Shown: piece after piece, positions 25,658 to 33,587 of the stretch
Numbering within the stretch: position 1 is the stretch's first letter
How the letters are laid out: every line of letters begins with the position of its first letter
DNA from: Hyphomicrobiaceae bacterium
GTDB lineage: Bacteria; Pseudomonadota; Alphaproteobacteria; Rhizobiales; Xanthobacteraceae
Reading direction: 5' to 3'
NCBI GenBank assembly: GCA_021324465.1
Contig: JAJPJB010000101.1
Span: 1 to 43,947 of the forward strand
DNA: 43,947 bases
Notes under the pieces: generated by a model
Told to the model about the DNA's origin: nothing
The model's database searches: none
What the model saw: only the letters and a program-made list of their open reading frames with translations
Made by a program: the position numbers and the translations under genes

Positions 25658-26619
25658 CTCTGGCGCCCGCCAATGAGATCACAGTGAATCCGCTGCCGAG
25701 CAGCGAGATCAAGCCGGACTTTTTCATTGTCGGCGCGCCGCGCTGCGGCACCACGGCGCTGAGCACCTATCTCGCCGGGCATCCGCGCATTGGATTCTCG
25801 CGGCCGAAGGAGACTCAGTTTTTCTGCACCGATCTGCCCGGGATCGGCTTTCATACCGCCGATCCGCAGGAATATCTGCGGCTGTGTTTCGGGCATTGCG
25901 CCGGGAAGGACTATCTCGCGATCGGCGAGGGGTCGGTGTGGAACCTGTACTCGAAGGCTGCGATCGCGAACATTCTGCGCTTCAACCCCGCGGCGCGTTT
26001 CATCATCATGGTGCGCAATCCGATCGATCTGTGCATCGCGCTCTACGAAAAGCGCCGCGAAATGCTGCAGGAGGATCAGCCGAGCTTCGAGCAGGCGTGG
26101 CGGCTTGAAGAAGAGCGACGACAAGGGCAGCGCGTTCCCGCTCTCTACCGGAAGGAGATCGGTCTCTCCGGCTATCGCAACATCGCCAGCCTCGGAGAGC
26201 AGGTCGAAAGAGCGTTTTCGGTGATCCCGCAGCGGCAGCGAATGCTGATTGTCTTTGACGATTTCATCGCCGACGTCGCGGGCGTCTATGCGCAAGTCCT
26301 GGCCTTTCTTGGTGTGCCGCACGACGGACGCAAGGAGTTTCCGCCTATCAATGAGGGACAAACGGTCCGCCATCCACGCTTATGGGCGCTGGTGTGGGGA
26401 ACCTTGTTACGAGCGCGGCCTCTGCTTGATCCAGCCAAGCGAGTGCTTGAGGTCTCGACTCTGGACATTTATCCCCGGCTTTCCCGCCTCTTTCTGACCA
26501 AGCGTTCCGAAAGGCCGGCGATATCGGACGCTCTGAGGGCGGAAATGCGCGCTTTTTTCGACTCGGACATCAAGCGTTTGTCGGCGGCGATCGCTCGCGA
26601 TCTGACGGCCTGGAAGTGA
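25654..26619 (+). CDS. PAPS-dependent sulfotransferase family protein
   Basis: This 321-aa protein would transfer sulfate from 3'-phosphoadenylylsulfate to a hydroxyl or amine, here probably on the glycan. The 5'-phosphosulfate loop is FFIVGAPRCGTTALSTYL, followed by FSRPKETQFF. The 3'-phosphate motif is RFIIMVRNPIDLCIALYEK, where the family often has a Ser seven residues after the Arg-Pro type start; here the position is Cys or Ala. VIPQRQRMLIVFDDFIADVAGVYAQVLAFLGV is the usual later segment. It overlaps the aminotransferase by 4 nt. PAPS synthesis genes are not in this window. Confidence 0.9.
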   Translation: MTLAPANEITVNPLPSSEIKPDFFIVGAPRCGTTALSTYLAGHPRIGFSRPKETQFFCTDLPGIGFHTADPQEYLRLCFGHCAGKDYLAIGEGSVWNLYSKAAIANILRFNPAARFIIMVRNPIDLCIALYEKRREMLQEDQPSFEQAWRLEEERRQGQRVPALYRKEIGLSGYRNIASLGEQVERAFSVIPQRQRMLIVFDDFIADVAGVYAQVLAFLGVPHDGRKEFPPINEGQTVRHPRLWALVWGTLLRARPLLDPAKRVLEVSTLDIYPRLSRLFLTKRSERPAISDALRAEMRAFFDSDIKRLSAAIARDLTAWK

Positions 26620-26628
26620 ACGCTATTC

Positions 26629-27497
26629 ATGAAATCGAGAGGGCGCGACCGCAGATTCAAATTTGGGCAGAACTGGCTGCAATTTGTCGCTCATCTCGAT
26701 GCACGCCAGATTACCGAAGCCAAGGAATCGCTGTCGCGGTTACTTCGCCGTGATGAACTCGAAGGTTTGTCTTTCTCGACATCGGTTGCGGCAGCGGATT
26801 GTTCTCACTTGCGGCCCGCAAAATGGGTGCACGAGTGAGATCATTCGATTTTGATCCCGATTCGGTCGAGTGCACGCAGGCGCTGCGCGACCGCTATAGC
26901 CCGGGTGATCCGCACTGGCTCGTTGAATGCGGGTCGATCCTGGACTCCGCTTACGCCGAGCGGTTGGGCCAATTCGACATTGTTTATTCCTGGGGCGTGC
27001 TTCATCATACCGGCGCGATGTGGACGGCGGTGGACCGTGCTGCCGACCTAGTTGCGCCTTCGGGTATCCTTGCCATTGCGCTTTATCGGAAGACGCCGCT
27101 CTGCTGGGCGTGGCACATTGAAAAGCGCGCTTATGTTTCGGTGCCGCCTTTTGCTCAGTCGATCCTTCGCGGCGCGTACAAGACCGCGTTTTTTGCCGGC
27201 ATGGCCGCGTCGGGCCGTAATCCATTCAGATATGTGCGGGACTACAGGTCGAATCGCGGAATGGATTGGCATCACGACGTTCACGACTGGCTCGGCGGGT
27301 ATCCTTACGAATCGGCCAGCGCCGCGGCGGTCAAATCTCACGTCACGCAACTAGGGTTCCAGGTGGTACGCACGTTCGAGCGTGCTCCCGGCGTCGGGCT
27401 GTTCGGCACCGGTTGCGACGAATTTGTGTTCCAGGCGGAACGCCCGGCTCTTTCCAGCAAGCAAGGCGCAGTGGCGCTACGGGACGTTGGACCATGA
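26629..27497 (+). pseudogene. class I SAM methyltransferase interrupted by a -1 frameshift
   Basis: The N-terminal part (from ATG 26629: RFKFGQNWLQFVAHLDARQI, LSRLLRRDELEGLSF) is in one frame. The rest, including the SAM motif LDIGCGSGLFSLAARKMGA, SFDFDPDSVEC and the motif VYSWGVLHHTGAMW, is in another. The switch lies at about 26767-26776, where GTCTTTCTCGAC would need one extra C to restore the family sequence LSFLDIGCGSG. The joined protein would be about 289 aa, normal for this family. The lesion could be a sequencing error, a recent inactivating deletion or, less likely, recoding. Its stop overlaps the next start (ATGA), implying that the gene was recently functional. Confidence 0.85.
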
Positions 27498-28432
27498 ATG
27501 CGGTACAGCAATTCGTGATTGAACCGCTGCGCAAGCGCAGCAGCGCGCTGTTCCTTTTGCAGCTCGCGCAACTCGTCAACGATCGCACGGGCGGACGTTA
27601 CGATCCGGCGATCCAGCGCGCCTTCGCCAAGCTGAAGCCGAGAGTGCCGCTGCCGAATTCGCGCATCATGGATGACAGCGATATCACTGGCTGCGTATCG
27701 TCGCTTCGTGCTCGCGGCTGGAACATTTTGCGCCAGAGGCTAGCCGAGGCAGACGTCGCCGAGTTGCGCCGATTCGCCTTTTCCACGCCGGCTTACGCCA
27801 AGAGTCCCGCCGAGAGAATCGTGATTGCCGAAAACAATATTCCTCAATCGCACTGTCGCTATATGTGGCGCATCTCCGATCTCATCCGCGTGCCGGCGGT
27901 GCAGCGGCTGATCACCGATGCAGGCTTTGCACGCATCGCGCAGGACTACATCGGCTGCGAGCCGCTCCTGACCAGTGTTACGCTCTGGCTCGATCCTGTT
28001 TTTGACGGAGTCAATGCCGCGCATGTCTATCATTATGACAACGACGGCCCGACGTTTCTGAAGTTTTTCTTCTATCTGACGGATATGCACGCCGAATCGG
28101 GGGCGCACAGTTTCATCCAGGGCAGCCATCCCCATTGCAAGCCGCCGCAGTTCGGCCGTGCCGGCCCTCAGCCTCGGGAAAAGCTGATCGAATATTATGG
28201 CGCTGAGAATGAATTGGTCTTTTCCGGTCCCGCCGGGCTGATCCTTGCCGAGGACACGGCGGGCTTCCACAAAGGCACGACATTGACCGAAGGCTACCGC
28301 CTGTTGCTGCAGCTGCAATATGCCGCGATGGATATTCCGCATGACGAGGAATTTGCGCTCGGCATCGAACGGGTTCGCCTGAAAGATGTTGATCCTGCGC
28401 TCAAGCGGATCGCGCGCAAATTCCTCGCCTAG
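27494..28432 (+). CDS. phytanoyl-CoA dioxygenase (PhyH) family protein
   Basis: This Fe(II)/2-oxoglutarate-dependent oxygenase of about 312 aa has the facial triad visible: HYDND around residues 176-181 (the His-x-Asp pair) and the distal His in AEDTAGFHKGTTL at about 258. The 2-oxoglutarate arginine probably lies in GYRLLLQLQYA. The substrate is unknown; small-molecule or sugar hydroxylation or desaturation are known for the family. ATG 27494 overlaps the frameshifted methyltransferase stop; the open frame upstream to 27266 lies inside that gene and is not used. It sits among glycan-tailoring genes, so oxidation of a sugar or lipid carrier group is possible. Confidence 0.85.
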   Translation: MNAVQQFVIEPLRKRSSALFLLQLAQLVNDRTGGRYDPAIQRAFAKLKPRVPLPNSRIMDDSDITGCVSSLRARGWNILRQRLAEADVAELRRFAFSTPAYAKSPAERIVIAENNIPQSHCRYMWRISDLIRVPAVQRLITDAGFARIAQDYIGCEPLLTSVTLWLDPVFDGVNAAHVYHYDNDGPTFLKFFFYLTDMHAESGAHSFIQGSHPHCKPPQFGRAGPQPREKLIEYYGAENELVFSGPAGLILAEDTAGFHKGTTLTEGYRLLLQLQYAAMDIPHDEEFALGIERVRLKDVDPALKRIARKFLA

Positions 28433-28523
28433 CCGAGACGTGTCTGCAATCACCGATTTCAATGCGCAGCCCCGGGCGATATTTGCTTTGTGCGGTGGCG
28501 AGCGTGGCGGCAGAGCGTTTGTC

Positions 28524-29471
28524 ATGACGCCGGCGGCCAGTCCCTACTTCACGGTCTTCACGCCGACCTACAACCGCGCGCACACGCTGCACCGCGCCTT
28601 TGACAGCCTCTGCGCGCAGACGTTCTCGGATTTTGAATGGCTGGTGGTCGACGACGGCTCCACTGACAATACGCCGGAACTGATCGCCGCCTGGATGAAA
28701 TCGGCGAAGTTTCCCATCCGCTATTTCCGACAGCCCCATTCCGGCAGGCACGTCGCGCACAATTTGGCCATCCGCGAGGCGCGCGGACAGATGTGGACCG
28801 GCACCGATTCCGACGACGCGATCGTTCCGCATGCGCTGGAGAGAATTAGGCAGCTCTGGCTCGAAATCCCCGAATCCGAACGCGGCAAATTCTTTTCGGT
28901 TGCAGGGCTCTGCCAGGATCAGCACGGCCGTACGATCAGCCGCCCGTTTCCGACGAGCCCGTTCGATATTGATGTGCGCGAGTATCTATTCGTCCATCGC
29001 CGGTTTGCCGGGGAGAAGTGGGGGGCGGCGGCGATGGATGCCGTGCGGCGATTTCCGTTTCCCGAGATCGCCGACACCAATTTCATTCCCGAAGGCGTGC
29101 ACGGGCTGCAAATGGCGCGCGCCTATAAGATAAATCGTTTCGTCAACGAGGTCTTTCGCATCTACTATGTCAGTGACGACGAAACCGGCGTCACGCTGAG
29201 CAGCCGCCGCGGTATTGCGCAAGCCGCGCCGGGCCGCGTCTACTATTATCTCTGGGTGCTCAATCATGAGATGGACTATTTCCGGCGGGCGCCCGTGCCT
29301 TTCATCAAGGCGGCGGCGATGCTGCCGGTCGTCGCCGGCTACGCCGGCCAGCCGCTGCGCCAGGTCTGGCGCGAGCTGACGAACTGGACCGCCAAGCTCC
29401 TGGTCGTTGCGGCAGCGCCGTTGTCGTTGCTGCTTGCCATTTTCTTCGGACTGATCGGACAGAAGAAATGA
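28524..29471 (+). CDS. glycosyltransferase, GT2 family
   Basis: About 315 aa with a GT-A fold: YFTVFTPTYNRAHTLHRAFDSL, WLVVDDGSTDNT, then TGTDSDDAIVPHAL as the metal-binding DxD-like motif. A C-terminal hydrophobic helix (LLVVAAAPLSLLLAIFFGLIG) suggests membrane attachment. ATG 28524 was chosen; a GTG at 28440 would add 28 residues that do not fit the family. It follows the PhyH gene by 90 nt. Donor sugar cannot be assigned. Confidence 0.9.
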   Translation: MTPAASPYFTVFTPTYNRAHTLHRAFDSLCAQTFSDFEWLVVDDGSTDNTPELIAAWMKSAKFPIRYFRQPHSGRHVAHNLAIREARGQMWTGTDSDDAIVPHALERIRQLWLEIPESERGKFFSVAGLCQDQHGRTISRPFPTSPFDIDVREYLFVHRRFAGEKWGAAAMDAVRRFPFPEIADTNFIPEGVHGLQMARAYKINRFVNEVFRIYYVSDDETGVTLSSRRGIAQAAPGRVYYYLWVLNHEMDYFRRAPVPFIKAAAMLPVVAGYAGQPLRQVWRELTNWTAKLLVVAAAPLSLLLAIFFGLIGQKK

Positions 29472-29503
29472 CCGCGGTGCTGCGGCAATGACGAAGCAGA
29501 GAG

Positions 29504-29554
29504 TGTTTCGCGCGCAATATTATTTCGCGCGCAATAGTGTTTCGCGCGCAATGA
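29504..29554. repeat. three tandem 17-bp units with a CGCGCG core
   Basis: The units TGTTTCGCGCGCAATAT (29504-29520), TATTTCGCGCGCAATAG (29521-29537) and TGTTTCGCGCGCAATGA (29538-29554) are identical over TTTCGCGCGCAAT (13 bp) in all three. They lie in the 138-nt gap between the GT2 gene and the gene at 29610. The core CGCGCG is self-complementary. The exact 17-bp spacing (about 1.6 helical turns) could be a protein-binding array, or simple slippage DNA. Confidence 0.92.
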
Positions 29555-29609
29555 TGGGGGCAGATGCGCTGAGGCAAAGTCATTGTGCATTGGCGGTCTC
29601 GGAATTTGG

Positions 29610-30506
29610 ATGAGCACATCGGTACTGGACAAAGCTGCAGCGCCGCAGAAGCGCGCACCGCGCGGCATCGCCGGCCGGTTTTGCGTGCTGGTGAACAGCT
29701 CCGACCGCGCCCGCGACATTTTTGAAATCGTCTATGCAAATTCGGAAGCGACATGGCGCGCTTGCGAGTGGCCGCGCTATGTCGGTTTCACCACCCGGCA
29801 TCCGGATATGTACGGCTTTACGGCCATTGCGGCGAAAGGCCCGGCTGGCTGGCGCGAAGAATTGGCTGCGCAGCTCGATGCTCTGCCGGCAGAGATCGAC
29901 TATGTGTTGCGGCTGGAGGAAGACATGCTGTTCCTCTCGCCGGTCGATGGAGCAAAGCTCAACGCCATTGCCGCGCTCATGGTCCGCGACGATCTGGTTT
30001 ACGTGAACTTGTCTCCGCTTCCAAGCAGCCTGTTCGGCGGCGCGGTCGAGGTTTGGCGAAAGAGGCTGAGCCGGAGGCCGCTGCGCCCGCTGTCGTTCTC
30101 GCAGCCGTACTACACCTCGCTCACACCGGCGATCTGGAAACGCAGCTATCTGCGGGACCTGCTGCGGCGGCCCGGCAACGTTTGGGAGTTCGAGCATATC
30201 GTCACGGACCGGCGCCATTATGCGGTCTGGGAGCCGGTGTTGGATTTCGACGCGATCGTGAGCAAAGGAAAATGGCTGCCGCGGGCGCGGCAGGTGCTGG
30301 CGCGACAAGGATTGAGCCTTGCCGATTCGCAGCGGGAATTCCAGGCCGCAGGGTCGCGGCTGCGCGGGCTGCGGCAGAGGATTACATTCGCCTTGGTCGG
30401 CTATCTGGGCCTTCGCATCCGCCGGAAGCTGAACATGCTGCCGCATATTCCCAAGGAATTGACCAAGGATCAGTTTGAGCCAGTCGGCGAGGGGCAATCG
30501 CAATGA
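29610..30506 (+). CDS. conserved protein, possible GT-A-like glycosyltransferase
   Basis: This 298-aa protein is one I do not recognise as a named family. It contains FCVLVNSSDRARDIFEIVY near the N terminus and a DxD-like acidic motif in YVLRLEEDMLFLSPVD preceded by hydrophobic residues, as in GT-A transferases. PYYTSLTPAIWKRSYL resembles acceptor-side loops. A basic C terminus follows (GLRIRRKLNMLPHIPKE). ATG 29610 (MSTS) is preferred with GGAAT upstream. Its context between a GT2 gene and a broken sulfotransferase start supports a glycan role, but the function is not established. Confidence 0.7.
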   Translation: MSTSVLDKAAAPQKRAPRGIAGRFCVLVNSSDRARDIFEIVYANSEATWRACEWPRYVGFTTRHPDMYGFTAIAAKGPAGWREELAAQLDALPAEIDYVLRLEEDMLFLSPVDGAKLNAIAALMVRDDLVYVNLSPLPSSLFGGAVEVWRKRLSRRPLRPLSFSQPYYTSLTPAIWKRSYLRDLLRRPGNVWEFEHIVTDRRHYAVWEPVLDFDAIVSKGKWLPRARQVLARQGLSLADSQREFQAAGSRLRGLRQRITFALVGYLGLRIRRKLNMLPHIPKELTKDQFEPVGEGQSQ

Positions 30507-30601
30507 CAACACCGTCGGAGTTGGGGCCGGTATTCGTCCATGCCTCGGCACGCAGCGGTAGCACGTTCCATGACTTCACAGGCGAGCGAGTCAACGTTTG
30601 A
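30503..30601 (+). pseudogene. truncated sulfotransferase start (32-codon remnant)
   Basis: An ATG overlapping the previous stop begins a 32-codon frame reading MTTPSELGPVFVHASARSGST, then unrelated residues and a stop. It matches the start of the intact sulfotransferase at 31434 (SEFDPIFVHASMRSGST), including the phosphosulfate-binding loop, but ends immediately after it. The homology breaks at about 30566. Immediately downstream the base composition changes. This looks like a recombination scar where the body of a GC-rich sulfotransferase gene was replaced. Confidence 0.8.
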
Positions 30602-31353
30602 TGATCAAAGATAGGCAGAGTCCTGCAATTAAAGCTCTAAAGTATGCGATTAAGGCGCCATATCGCGCGTTCCGGCGGGCCGGTATTGAACGTCGGTTGC
30701 CTCCGCTACCAAAGGGTCGCGGATGGCGAACAGCAATTCCGCCGGCATTGCAAATTTCCATCATGCATGGCCTGACCGACTACACCTATAGGGGCATTGT
30801 CATGCAAAAGCATCCTGTTGAGATCGCGCTCTATATGCGCCTCATTTGGGAGCTCAAGCCGCGGACCATCATTGAAATAGGATCATTACAAGGTGGGTCT
30901 GCTATTTGGATGGCCGATAGCCTCAATACGTTTGGTATTGAGGGTCAAGTGATCTCGGTCGACCTGTATCCGCCATCGCCTGCCTATAAGCCGCCCAACG
31001 TAAGCTTTCTGCAAGGCGATCAAAACGATCTTGCAGCCACCCTGACAAATGAGGTGCTCAGAAAGTTACCGCGGCCGTGGCTAGCCATCGAAGATGCCAG
31101 CCATCATTACGCCCCCACGTTGGCGGTTCTTCGCTTCTTTGACACGCTGCTAAAGCCTGGCGAATACCTGGTTGTCGAGGACGCCAATGTCACCGAAATG
31201 GGTGTAGACGCCCGCTTCAAGGGCGGACCTGCCCGCGCTATTGCCGAATTTCTGCGCGATCGCGGCTACGATTATGAGATCGATACGCGATATTGCGACC
31301 AATATGGTCGTAATGTGACCGGAAACCCCAATGGTTATTTGGTTCGAATCTGA
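30601..31353 (+). CDS. CmcI-type (cephalosporin hydroxylase family) methyltransferase-like protein
   Basis: About 250 aa. The Rossmann core shows TIIEIGSLQGGSAIWMADSL (SAM motif I), ISVDLYPP, WLAIEDASHHYAPTLAVLRF and GEYLVVEDANVTEMG, the pattern of the CmcI family (PF04989). This family was named from a cephalosporin 7-hydroxylase/methyltransferase but is common in glycan clusters, where members probably O-methylate sugars. ATG 30601 is used; the TTG at 30598 overlaps the remnant stop. It is clearly less GC-rich than the genes to its left and marks the start of the cargo segment. Confidence 0.85.
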   Translation: MIKDRQSPAIKALKYAIKAPYRAFRRAGIERRLPPLPKGRGWRTAIPPALQISIMHGLTDYTYRGIVMQKHPVEIALYMRLIWELKPRTIIEIGSLQGGSAIWMADSLNTFGIEGQVISVDLYPPSPAYKPPNVSFLQGDQNDLAATLTNEVLRKLPRPWLAIEDASHHYAPTLAVLRFFDTLLKPGEYLVVEDANVTEMGVDARFKGGPARAIAEFLRDRGYDYEIDTRYCDQYGRNVTGNPNGYLVRI

Positions 31354-31433
31354 GGCGAGCCAACAGTGTCATTTTCAGGGCATGCCGCCAGACGCGTTTT
31401 TACTCGCCAGCCGTTCGATGAGGCGTAACGACA

Positions 31434-32675
31434 ATGACAAGTGAGTTCGATCCGATATTCGTGCATGCCTCAATGCGAAGCGGCAGCACCTATTTCTTCA
31501 ATGTGCTCCGGCGCAACGAGACGCTGCTGTGCTTCAATGAATCGATTATGGATGGCAGGAAGAATAATGGTCGTGCGAAGAGCGCCCGAAATCGACCCGA
31601 GTCCCACAGCCAAACTTGGGACGCGAATCACCACTTTTTTGGAGGGCCCTATTTCGATGAACTAACTGATATTTGGGATTCGGTTGGACCTCTCTGCCCG
31701 GATTTTCCCGAATATGAAGGCTTTCTCCCAGAAAATGGCCTCGTATCCCATGAACTGATCGCCTATCTGTCTGCGCTGATGGCGCACGCGCAATCGCATA
31801 GTAAGCGGCCGGTGTTGTGCGAAGTTTCTTCGCGAGGCCGAGCGGGTGCTTTGCGCAGCACATTTGGAGGTTTTCATATAGCCCAATACCGAGACCCGCT
31901 GAGCCAGTTCGGCTCGTATATTCGTGCCTTGGTCGAAGGGCGGACATGGACGTTCTTGGGCACCCCGCTCATCGAATTAGGCGCGAGTGGCAATCATCCA
32001 CTCTGTCGCCTGATACCTGAACAATGGCGTATTCCGGCGCTGCCCTGGCGAACAAAGAACAAGGCACAGTTTTGGGCCTCCAATATTCAATACTTTGCAT
32101 TAGTCTCAGCTTCTGAGCCCAAGACAATCGAAAGGGTGTTTCGGTGGCACTTGTTTTCCTGGGTCTTGAGTAACGTCGCTGCACTCAGTTATTCCGATCT
32201 CTCGCTCGATATCGACAAGGCTCACGACGATCCGGCTTATCGCGCATCTCTCGTTGCGACACTCGCGGCGGAAATTGGCGTAGCGCCCGATTTCAGCGAT
32301 ATCAGGAAATTCGATCGATATTACGCGTTTGAATCCTTCGAGACAGCGGAAATCTGCGATCAAGTGGTTTCTGCGGTTCACACCGCATTGGACGATGGTC
32401 GCCTGGACGCGGCTATACGCACGCTTGGAAAAGAGCCGCCGCTGACGTCCATAGCCACGGCAGCCGAACTGCTGTTGGAGAAAATTCACGCGTCTCTTGC
32501 GTCCATGATGTCGAGCGCCGAACGCCGCCGTATGAGCGCCGCCGAGTGGCAGGAGCTCGCCGCCAAGAACCGCAAGCTATGGCACAAGCCCGGTGTGCGG
32601 TGGATCGCGGAACGCATTTATCCGGTTGCGGAACCGATCGTTAGAAAAGCTCGTCTCGCCGGTTCTTGGGTATAG
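31434..32675 (+). CDS. sulfotransferase-like protein
   Basis: A 413-aa protein. The N-terminal PAPS-binding loop is FVHASMRSGSTYFFNVLRRN. The second PAPS motif is plausibly FHIAQYRDPLSQFGSYIRAL (Arg...Ser spacing fits the 3'-phosphate motif). The rest is poorly conserved and longer than typical bacterial members, with Trp-rich and helical segments. It is a different subfamily from the sulfotransferase at 25654, but its start is homologous to the remnant at 30503. It stands alone, with 80-nt and 61-nt gaps on either side, and has the lower GC of the cargo region. Confidence 0.78.
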   Translation: MTSEFDPIFVHASMRSGSTYFFNVLRRNETLLCFNESIMDGRKNNGRAKSARNRPESHSQTWDANHHFFGGPYFDELTDIWDSVGPLCPDFPEYEGFLPENGLVSHELIAYLSALMAHAQSHSKRPVLCEVSSRGRAGALRSTFGGFHIAQYRDPLSQFGSYIRALVEGRTWTFLGTPLIELGASGNHPLCRLIPEQWRIPALPWRTKNKAQFWASNIQYFALVSASEPKTIERVFRWHLFSWVLSNVAALSYSDLSLDIDKAHDDPAYRASLVATLAAEIGVAPDFSDIRKFDRYYAFESFETAEICDQVVSAVHTALDDGRLDAAIRTLGKEPPLTSIATAAELLLEKIHASLASMMSSAERRRMSAAEWQELAAKNRKLWHKPGVRWIAERIYPVAEPIVRKARLAGSWV

Positions 32676-32736
32676 GCAACAAGAGACATCCTCCAATGGC
32701 GTCAAACGCATCTGGCATGGAATGTGAGTTGTAAGA

Positions 32737-33459
32737 ATGAACCAAACGCTTTCAGCTTTCGTGCATTCTCTTACGCCGCCGATTGTCTGGAATGCTTACC
32801 TACGTTGGCGTGGTCGTCCGCCGACATTCCCATGGCACACCTTCGGTAGTATCGCGACATGCGTTGACGACGCGCCGCTGCTCGAAGGAAAATTTGCCGA
32901 GATATATACCAAATACCATTCACTTGAGCCGTTTGTCCCGATCGACACGACTCGTTACCGACACTACAATATTTGTTTCTTCGCGAACTTCTGCCGCGAG
33001 ATACCAGGCGATTTTCTGTGCGCCGGTGTGTCATGGGGGTTGGCGGCGAGAGTGGTGTATGATTTCACCGACTTTTCCGCGCTCGGCAAAACGCTTCACC
33101 TGGTCGATCCCTTTGAGGGCATCGTCTCGGAGAAGCCTGGTGATATCTCGCCGCGCTACAATCGTGACCCGGACTATGTGCTTCGACAATATCCCTCGGG
33201 TGCACCGGTTGTGCTTCATCGCAAGCGTGTCCCCCTCGATACAATTCCCGGCAAGCTCGCATTTGTTTTTACCGATACCGGCAATGTGTCTGCTGACGTC
33301 GCGTCAATTCCCAGCTTTTATGAGGCACTAAGCTCCGGCGGCATAATCATTACCGAACAATATGCTGACGATCTTGCTCGTTACAATTCGGTTCTCGATC
33401 GCTTGGGCGTAACAGCGCTGTGGCTGCCGTCGGGCCAAGGCGTCATTTTTAAGCGGTAG
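32737..33459 (+). CDS. TylF/macrocin O-methyltransferase-like protein
   Basis: 240 aa. The fold is suggested by GDFLCAGVSWGLAARVVYDF, corresponding to the GDxxExGVxxG motif of TylF-like enzymes, followed by TLHLVDPFEGI (acidic strand-2 end) and LAFVFTDTGNVSADV, then SGGIIITEQYADD (late strand). The cysteine replacing the usual acidic residue in the first motif is unusual and could affect SAM binding. It is AT-richer than the flanks of the locus. The function is probably O-methylation of a sugar, at moderate certainty. Confidence 0.65.
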   Translation: MNQTLSAFVHSLTPPIVWNAYLRWRGRPPTFPWHTFGSIATCVDDAPLLEGKFAEIYTKYHSLEPFVPIDTTRYRHYNICFFANFCREIPGDFLCAGVSWGLAARVVYDFTDFSALGKTLHLVDPFEGIVSEKPGDISPRYNRDPDYVLRQYPSGAPVVLHRKRVPLDTIPGKLAFVFTDTGNVSADVASIPSFYEALSSGGIIITEQYADDLARYNSVLDRLGVTALWLPSGQGVIFKR

Positions 33460-33587
33460 AGGCGGCCGAGAGTGGCGAGCTAGCCGCATAGTAGCTTTCG
33501 ATGCTAACCGCCCATTTCGTGGTAGTTGTGCCAAACATGGCCCCCCAAGTCGTCTGGAAACCCTAACTCCTCGAACGGATCAGTGTT

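Noticed and set aside
26767-26776. Programmed -1 frameshift in the methyltransferase gene
   Set aside because: The sequence around the shift is not a recognised slippery heptamer and no strong downstream structure is evident; a deletion or sequencing error is simpler.
29504-29554. CRISPR or transposon end
   Set aside because: Direct tandem units without spacers, inverted ends or transposase.
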